Origin: Pseudomonadota bacterium | GTDB taxonomy: Bacteria > Pseudomonadota > Alphaproteobacteria > Sphingomonadales > Sphingomonadaceae | Length of the DNA: 22,583 nt | Assembly: GCA_023390415.1 (NCBI GenBank) | Contig: JAEWCW010000108.1 | Coordinates: 1 to 22,583, forward strand | Reading direction: 5' to 3' | Shown: positions 15,421-22,583 of the stretch, piece after piece | Layout: each line of letters starts with the position of its first letter | How positions within the stretch are numbered: position 1 is the first letter of the stretch | Program-made: the position numbers and the translations under genes | Notes under the pieces: generated by a model | What the model was told of the DNA's origin: nothing | The model's input: the letters and a program-made list of their open reading frames with translations, nothing else | The model's database searches: none

Positions 15421-18039
15421 TTAGGCCTTGTCGCTCTCCGCGGCGAGCTTCTTCAGCCGGTACAGCGCCTCCAGCGCCTCGCGTGGCGTCAGGCTGTCCG
15501 GGTCGACCTCTGCGAGCGCTGCGGCGAGCGCGTCGGCCTCCGGCTCCGCCTCCGCAGCCGCGGAGGCGGCGAAGAGCGGCAGATCGTCGAGGCCCGCCGC
15601 GATCCCTCCCGTCTTGGCACGGCCTTCCTCCAGCTTGTTCAGGACCGCCCGGGCGCGGGCGACGACGGGGGGCGGCAGGCCTGCAAGCCGGGCTACGGCA
15701 AGGCCGTAGCTGCGGTCGGCGGGCCCGTCCGCAACCTCGTGGAGGAATACGAGATCGCCCTTCCATTCGCGGGCGCGGACATGGTGGAGCGACAGCGCGT
15801 CGAGCCGCTCGGCGAGGCGCGTCAGCTCGTGATAATGGGTCGCGAACAGGCATCGGCAGCGGTTGCGGTCGTGGACCGCCTCGACCACCGCCCAGGCGAT
15901 GGCGAGTCCGTCATAGGTGGAGGTGCCGCGGCCGACCTCGTCGAGGATCACGAAGCTGCGCTCGGTAGCTTGGCTGAGGATGGCCGCGGTCTCGACCATC
16001 TCGACCATGAAGGTGGAGCGACCGCGGGCAAGATTGTCCGAGGCGCCGACCCGGCTGAACAGCCGGTCGACCAGGCCAAGCTTCGCGCGCGCGGCGGGGA
16101 CGTAGGAGCCGGCCTGGGCGAGCACCGCGATCAAGGCGTTCTGGCGGAGGAAGGTCGATTTGCCGCCCATGTTCGGGCCGGTGACCAGCCACAGCCGGCG
16201 GTCCTCGGCGAGCGCGAGGTCGTTGGCGACGAAGCGCGTGCCCGAGACCTTCAGCGCATCCTCGACCACCGGATGGCGCCCGCCCTCAACCTCGAAGCAA
16301 TTGGCGTCGTCGAACAAAGGCCGGGTCCAGCCGCCCTCGGCGGCGCGCTCGGCAAGCGCTGCGGCGACGTCGAGGCGGGCGAGCGCGTCGGCAGTGGCGG
16401 CGATCGCGTCGGCCCGGGTGAGGGCCTCGCCGGTCAATTCTTCGAGATGGGCGGCCTCGGCAGCGAGCGCGTGGCTCTGGGCGTTGCCGACCCGAATCGC
16501 CTGCTCGTGGAGATCGGGCGCGTTGAAGCGCACCACGCCGGCGAGCGTCTGCCGATGGGTGAAGCCGCTCTCCGCGCGCATCAGCCGATCGGCATTCTTG
16601 GCCGGCACCTCGATATGATAGCCGAGCACATTGTTGTGGCGGATCTTGAGGCTCGCGATCCCCGTCTGCTCGCGATAGCGCGCCTCGAGCCCGGCGATCG
16701 CGCGGCGCCCCTCGCCGCCGGTGGTTCGGAGAGCGTCGAGCGCGGCGTCATAGCCCTCGGCGATATAGCCGCCCTGGGCCGAATCGATCGGCGGCATCGG
16801 GACCAGGGCGCGGCTAAGCAGGTCGATCAGCGCGCCGTGGCCGACGAGCGCGGGCATCAAAGCCTCGAGCAGGGCTGGCCTGTCGGCGATCCTGTCGAGC
16901 CGGTCATGGACCCGCCGCGCCTCGCCGAGACCGTCGCGGAGCTGGCCGAGGTCGCGGGGGCCGCCGCGGCCGGCGACGAGGCGCCCGAGTGCCCGGCCGA
17001 CGTCCGGAAGCGCCTTGAGCTGGCGCCGCAGCGCCTCGCGCAGCCCCGAATCCGCTTCGAAGGCGGCGACCAGCTCCAACCGCGCCTCGATCGCCGACCG
17101 GTCGAGCAAGGGCGCGCCGAGGTCGGCCGCGAGCAGCCGCGCGCCCGCGCCCGTGACGGTGCGGTCCACCGCCGCGAGCTGGCTGCCGGCGCGGGTGCCG
17201 GCCGCCGAGCAGGTCAGCTCCAGACTTTCGCGCGTTGCCGCATCGATCGTCATATGGTCGCCCGTCGCTACGGAAACCGGCGGGCGTAGGTAAGGCAGCG
17301 ATTCGCGCGCCACCTCTTCGAGATAGGCGAGTAGGCCACCGGCCGCGGCGAGCGCCGCCCGGTCGAAGCTGCCGAAGCCGTCGAGCGTGGCGACTCCGAA
17401 ACGCTGCTTGAGCCGCGTCTCGGCGCCGAGGCTGTCGAAGCCCGCCTTTCGGAGGCTCGCCTCGACGCCCGCAATGGGCTCGCAGGCGACGATCTCGGCC
17501 GCGGCGAGCCGCGCCAGCTCGGCGTCGAGCGCGGCGGGCGGAATCGAGCTCAGTTCGAAGCGGCCGGTTGAGATGTCGGCAGCGGCGAGGCCGTGGCGGT
17601 CGCCGACCTTGGAAATCGCAACCAGCCAGTTTGCGGCGCGCGCGTCGAGCAGGGTCTCCTCTGTCAGCGTGCCCGCGGTGACGATCCGGACGATCGCCCG
17701 GCTCACGACCGATTTGGAGCCGCGCTTCTTGGCCTCGGCGGGGCTCTCGGTCTGCTCCGCAATGGCGACGCGGAAGCCTGCGCGGATCAGCCGGGCGAGA
17801 TAGGATTCGGCGGCGTGGATCGGCACGCCGCACATGGGGATCGGCTCGCCCTCATGCTCGCCGCGGGCGGTCAGCGCGATGTCGAGCGCCGCTGCGGCCG
17901 CCTTGGCGTCATCGAAGAACAATTCGAAGAAGTCGCCCATCCGGTAGAAGAGCAGGCAATCCTCGGCCTCAGCCTTGAGCGCGAGATATTGCGCCATCAT
18001 CGGCGTCGGCGCGCCGTCAGTCTTCGCCTTGGTTGCCAT
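15421..18039 (-). CDS. mutS: DNA mismatch repair protein MutS
   Basis: 872 residues from the ATG at 18039; the frame continues upstream to a TTG at 18102, but MutS proteins begin near the PMMAQYLALKA segment. The mismatch-contacting FxE motif is FFE (37-39) in RMGDFFELF. Connector, lever and clamp domains follow. The ATPase has Walker A GPNMGGKST (Lys627), STFMVEM, Walker B FVILDEVGRGTSTYDG and the THYHEL helix. It recognises mispairs and small loops and recruits MutL. It is the first gene of a mutS-glnD transcript. A divergent promoter region of 130 bp separates it from malic enzyme. The sequence is complete and intact. Confidence 0.97.
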   Translation of the reverse strand: MATKAKTDGAPTPMMAQYLALKAEAEDCLLFYRMGDFFELFFDDAKAAAAALDIALTARGEHEGEPIPMCGVPIHAAESYLARLIRAGFRVAIAEQTESPAEAKKRGSKSVVSRAIVRIVTAGTLTEETLLDARAANWLVAISKVGDRHGLAAADISTGRFELSSIPPAALDAELARLAAAEIVACEPIAGVEASLRKAGFDSLGAETRLKQRFGVATLDGFGSFDRAALAAAGGLLAYLEEVARESLPYLRPPVSVATGDHMTIDAATRESLELTCSAAGTRAGSQLAAVDRTVTGAGARLLAADLGAPLLDRSAIEARLELVAAFEADSGLREALRRQLKALPDVGRALGRLVAGRGGPRDLGQLRDGLGEARRVHDRLDRIADRPALLEALMPALVGHGALIDLLSRALVPMPPIDSAQGGYIAEGYDAALDALRTTGGEGRRAIAGLEARYREQTGIASLKIRHNNVLGYHIEVPAKNADRLMRAESGFTHRQTLAGVVRFNAPDLHEQAIRVGNAQSHALAAEAAHLEELTGEALTRADAIAATADALARLDVAAALAERAAEGGWTRPLFDDANCFEVEGGRHPVVEDALKVSGTRFVANDLALAEDRRLWLVTGPNMGGKSTFLRQNALIAVLAQAGSYVPAARAKLGLVDRLFSRVGASDNLARGRSTFMVEMVETAAILSQATERSFVILDEVGRGTSTYDGLAIAWAVVEAVHDRNRCRCLFATHYHELTRLAERLDALSLHHVRAREWKGDLVFLHEVADGPADRSYGLAVARLAGLPPPVVARARAVLNKLEEGRAKTGGIAAGLDDLPLFAASAAAEAEPEADALAAALAEVDPDSLTPREALEALYRLKKLAAESDKA

Positions 18040-18169
18040 GCGCGCGAAGTTAGAGGCTCCGCCGCAAAGGTGGAACGGCTTTCTCCCGATCGTCCACAGC
18101 AATTCCCCCCGAGGGTTGCGAGTCGCCGCTCCCCGGCCCTAGAGCGGGCGGCGAGAAGAGGATGACCGA

Positions 18170-20437
<2,268 letters not shown>

Positions 20438-20441
20438 GCTT

Positions 20442-20463
20442 CTCCCCGCCTCTCGGCGGGGAG
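20442..20463. terminator. Hairpin between convergent maeB and bamE
   Basis: CTCCCCGCC (20442-20450) and GGCGGGGAG (20455-20463) form a perfect 9-bp stem with a TCTC loop. It starts 5 nt after the maeB stop and ends 11 nt before the bamE stop. Neither strand has a T-run after it, so it may act as a pause or Rho-assisted bidirectional end, or protect 3' ends. Confidence 0.6.
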
Positions 20464-20473
20464 GATGCCAAGC

Positions 20474-20935
20474 TTATTGCGGGTTGTCGGCGGTCTGGCC
20501 GCGCTGGCCGGGCTGGCCGGCGCCGACATTGCCGAAAATCTCCTCGAAGAAGCTGCGATTGCTTCCGAGGGTCGGCGTCGTCTCGCTGGACGGATCGATG
20601 TTCTGGACCATCTCCAGGCCGGTGCGCTCGACGCTTGCGACGTTTCCGGCCGCGTCGAACCGTACCCGGAGCACAGTCGTGTCTGACGGGCGCGGATGCT
20701 GGAAGGCCAACTGGCGCGTGTCGCGCGAGACATAATACCAGTCATTCGTGTCGAACTGGCCCGTGAAGGTCGGCCGGCCGAGCGTGCGCTCAACCGATTC
20801 GCGGTTGTCGACGCCCGGCTGGACGGAAGCGATCAGCTGCGGCTCGGCGATATAGCCCTGGTGGTCGCGGATCGACGAGCAGCCTGCGGCGAGGGTCGCG
20901 GCGGCAGTCAGCAGGAAAGCAAGGCGCAGGCTCAT
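20474..20935 (-). CDS. bamE: Outer-membrane assembly lipoprotein BamE (SmpA/OmlA)
   Basis: 153 residues from the ATG at 20935, with GGAG 8 nt upstream. A lipoprotein signal peptide ends in the lipobox LAAGC. The SmpA/OmlA domain follows with VQPGVDNRESVERTLGRPT, DWYYVSRDTRQLAF and VLRVRFDAAGNVASVE. The C-terminal ~40 residues are low-complexity (Gly/Gln/Asn rich). BamE is a small lipoprotein of the BAM complex that stabilises BamA-BamD and helps insert beta-barrel proteins. It is divergent from the bc1 chaperone gene with 120 bp between them. Confidence 0.92.
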   Translation of the reverse strand: MSLRLAFLLTAAATLAAGCSSIRDHQGYIAEPQLIASVQPGVDNRESVERTLGRPTFTGQFDTNDWYYVSRDTRQLAFQHPRPSDTTVLRVRFDAAGNVASVERTGLEMVQNIDPSSETTPTLGSNRSFFEEIFGNVGAGQPGQRGQTADNPQ

Positions 20936-21055
20936 TCGAAGATCTCCAAGAAAGGCGCCTCGCGCGGCGGGCCGCCACTTGCCGCAAAAGCTAGACTTCC
21001 CAATATGAATATCGGCCAACCGGTGCAACCCTGCCCCGGGCTTGCAGGGACGGCG

Positions 21056-21568
21056 ATGACTTTTCTCGACAGGATCTTCGGGACGAAGGCGCGAAAGCAG
21101 CTCGCGCCGCTTTATGATGCGACGGTCGCCATGGCGCGCGACCCCTTCTGGTATCGCGAGGGTGGAGTGCCCGACACGATGGACGGGCGCTTCGACATGC
21201 TCGCCTCGGTGCTGGCACTCGTGCTTCTCAGGCTCGAACAGGACGGGATTGCGACGCGCGACGAGAGCGTGCTCCTCACCGAGCTGTTCGTCGACGACAT
21301 GGACGGCACGGTCCGCCAGATCGGAATCGGCGATCCGGTGGTCGGCAAGCATGTCGGAAAGATGATGGGCGCGCTCGGCGGCCGCCTCGACGCCTATCGC
21401 GCGACTGTGGACGACCCGGAGGGCTTCGCCGCGGCAGTCCGCCGCAACGTCTTCCGGGAGGCGCCACCGTCGGAGGTCCAGGCGGAGCTGGTCGCCGCGC
21501 GCCTAGCGGAGGTCCGCGCGCGGCTCGCCGGCACCGAGACCCATGCGATCCTGAGGGGCATTCTGTGA
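21056..21568 (+). CDS. Ubiquinol-cytochrome c chaperone family protein (CBP3-like)
   Basis: 170 residues from the ATG at 21056, supported by GCAGGGA about 6 nt upstream; an upstream in-frame ATG at 21005 is possible. The pattern (MTFLDRIFGTKARKQLAPLYDATVAMARDPFWYREGGVPDT..., ELFVDDMDGTVRQIGIGD, MMGALGGRLDAY) is that of PF03981, the family of mitochondrial CBP3/UQCC1. In mitochondria CBP3 binds newly made cytochrome b during bc1 assembly; a similar role in the bacterium is inferred. Its stop overlaps the GTG start of the DUF177 gene (GTGA), a pairing I regard as typical of alphaproteobacteria. Confidence 0.9.
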   Translation: MTFLDRIFGTKARKQLAPLYDATVAMARDPFWYREGGVPDTMDGRFDMLASVLALVLLRLEQDGIATRDESVLLTELFVDDMDGTVRQIGIGDPVVGKHVGKMMGALGGRLDAYRATVDDPEGFAAAVRRNVFREAPPSEVQAELVAARLAEVRARLAGTETHAILRGIL

Positions 21569-22092
21569 GCGCGCCCGAATTCTCGCGCACCGTGCGTGTC
21601 GATACGCTCGGCGCGGCCCCGCGCCGGATCGAGATCGCCGCTGACGAGTCGGAGCGCGCGGCGCTGGCAAGACGCTTTGGCTTCGTTGAGATCGATCGGC
21701 TGGAGGCCGAAGCGGCGGTCGCTATCCGGGGGGATGTGGTGACGGCGGAAGGTTCGATCCGCGCGGGCGTGACCCAGAGTTGCGTCGCCACCGGCGAGCC
21801 GGTCGGCGAGGTGGTGGAGACTCCGTTCGCAGTCGAGTTCCGGCCCCATCCGAAGACCAGCGGCCCGGAGGAGGAAATCGAGCTCCAGGACGGCGAGCTC
21901 GATGTCGTCTTCTACGATGGCGGCGCGGTGGATCTCGGCGAAGCCGTCGCCGAAACCTTGTCGCTCAGCGTCACCTCCTATCCGCGTGCACCCGGCGCGG
22001 AGGAGCATCTTCGCGAGGCCGGCGTGAAGAGCGAGGCCGAGGCGGGACCCTTCGGCGCTCTCGCGGGATTGAAGGACAAGCTCGGCAAGTGA
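21565..22092 (+). CDS. DUF177 (YceD) family protein
   Basis: 175 residues starting at a GTG that overlaps the upstream stop. The DUF177/YceD hallmarks are TQSCVATGEPV with the following PFAVEF strand, and the C-terminal VDLGEAVAETLSLSVTSYPRAPGA. YceD proteins are linked to 23S rRNA accumulation and are often encoded before rpmF and plsX. Neither follows here; a GNAT gene comes 36 bp later. The protein is cytosolic with no signal peptide. Family assignment is strong; the rRNA role is transferred from E. coli and plants. Confidence 0.88.
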   Translation: MSAPEFSRTVRVDTLGAAPRRIEIAADESERAALARRFGFVEIDRLEAEAAVAIRGDVVTAEGSIRAGVTQSCVATGEPVGEVVETPFAVEFRPHPKTSGPEEEIELQDGELDVVFYDGGAVDLGEAVAETLSLSVTSYPRAPGAEEHLREAGVKSEAEAGPFGALAGLKDKLGK

Positions 22093-22128
22093 CGTCATGC
22101 CGGTCGGATCGATGAGGAGGCGACAGCG

Positions 22129-22458
22129 GTGAGCGAGGCAGGCGCGCAGGTTCGCGACAATCCGGAGCGCAAGAGGTTCGAGATCGATCTCGGCGACGGC
22201 AGCTTCGCCTTCGCCGACTATAACCTCCTCGCCGGCAAGATCATGTTCACCCACACCGAGGTGCCCGAGGCGCATGGCGGCAAGGGGCTTGGCACCGCGC
22301 TGATCCGCGCAGGCCTCGCTGCAGCGCGCGAGCGCGGGCTCAAGGTCATCCCGATCTGCCCCTTCTTCGCCGCCTACATGCAGAAGCACGAATCCGAGCA
22401 GGACCTGCTCGACGATTCGTGGCGGCGACGCTTCGGCCTGGACGTGCCGGCCGCTTAG
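22129..22458 (+). CDS. GNAT-like N-acetyltransferase (COG2388, YjdJ type)
   Basis: A 109-residue minimal GNAT-fold protein. The core is FTHTEVPEAHGGKGLGTALI, containing the acetyl-CoA pyrophosphate loop G-G-K-G-L-G, and LKVIPICPFFAAYMQKHE with the conserved P-x-C-x-F. This is the short COG2388 group (YjdJ, and human GTLF3B/NATD1), about half the size of normal GNAT enzymes; their substrates are unknown. The GTG start at 22129 has an AGGAGG 8 nt upstream. Its stop TAG overlaps the stop of the convergent ssb by 4 bp. Confidence 0.9.
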   Translation: MSEAGAQVRDNPERKRFEIDLGDGSFAFADYNLLAGKIMFTHTEVPEAHGGKGLGTALIRAGLAAARERGLKVIPICPFFAAYMQKHESEQDLLDDSWRRRFGLDVPAA

Positions 22459-22583
22459 AACGGAACGTCGTCGTCCAGGTCGCTGTCGAAGGCCGGGGCC
22501 GGGCGCGACTGGGGACGCGACGAGCCGGAGGAGGAACCGCCGCCGAAGCTGTCGCCATAATCGTCGCCGCCATAGCCGCCGCC
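22455..22583 (-). CDS. ssb: Single-stranded DNA-binding protein, C-terminal end (partial)
   Basis: The last 42 codons of a minus-strand gene whose beginning is beyond the right edge. The segment is a glycine/serine/proline-rich linker (GGGYGGDDYGDSFGGGSSSG, then SSRPQSRPAPAF) ending in the acidic tip DSDLDDDVPF. This is the SSB C-terminal tail, which docks partners such as RecQ, Exo I, RecO and PriA. The usual tip is DDDIPF; here valine replaces isoleucine. The OB-fold is not in the window, but linker plus tip are diagnostic. Confidence 0.93.
   Translation of the reverse strand, partial: GGGYGGDDYGDSFGGGSSSGSSRPQSRPAPAFDSDLDDDVPF

Noticed and set aside
14381..15853. 490-codon minus-strand frame crossing the mutS-glnD junction
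   Set aside because: Extremely Arg/Pro-rich alternate frame of two real genes; no motif.
15739..17289. 516-codon open frame antisense to mutS
   Set aside because: No family resemblance; lies wholly within the conserved mutS coding region.
18040..18102. N-terminal extension of MutS from the TTG at 18102
   Set aside because: Unusual start codon with badly spaced ribosome site; MutS family proteins begin close to the ATG at 18039.

Overview
The window is GC-rich chromosomal DNA from an alphaproteobacterium, most likely of the order Sphingomonadales. This is inferred from gene content: a large orphan TonB-dependent receptor, a malic enzyme fused to a phosphotransacetylase-like domain, a CBP3-type cytochrome bc1 chaperone, an NDUFS6-type zinc protein, an alphaproteobacterial-style DUF177 protein, and adjacent mutS and glnD. 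No tRNA, rRNA, CRISPR array, insertion sequence or prophage is visible. Nearly all the DNA is coding, and no gene-free stretch exceeds 300 bases.

Layout from left to right. The start of polA runs off the left edge (minus). Next come a signal-peptide-bearing alpha/beta hydrolase (+), an orphan ABC ATPase (-) and a 68-residue zinc protein (+). A tightly coupled tldD / DUF924 / DUF2007 operon follows (+), then a two-gene ABC exporter operon with a palindrome in its promoter region (+). recQ and a DUF442 phosphatase-like gene form a minus-strand pair. Then come infC (+) and a 951-residue TonB-dependent receptor (+). mutS and glnD form a minus-strand pair, followed by malic enzyme (+), bamE (-), a three-gene run of bc1 chaperone, DUF177 and GNAT protein (+), and the C-terminal end of ssb (-), which runs off the right edge.

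The genes are mainly housekeeping. They cover DNA replication and repair (polA, recQ, mutS, ssb), translation initiation and ribosome biogenesis (infC, DUF177), nitrogen signalling (glnD), central carbon metabolism (maeB), outer-membrane assembly and uptake (bamE, TonB receptor), and respiratory-chain assembly or accessory functions (zinc protein, CBP3). Strand alternates often, giving five convergent gene pairs. Three of these overlap at their stop codons, and two are separated by hairpins.

I do not see a clearly novel multi-gene system. The best leads are regulatory. Several promoters are placed so that the start codon would be at or next to the transcript 5' end (tldD best, also infC and polA). 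infC has an ambiguous start with a well-spaced Shine-Dalgarno in front of an AUA codon. The ABC exporter promoter carries a palindrome, and several dyads lie upstream of the TonB receptor, whose eight cysteines fall in four local pairs.
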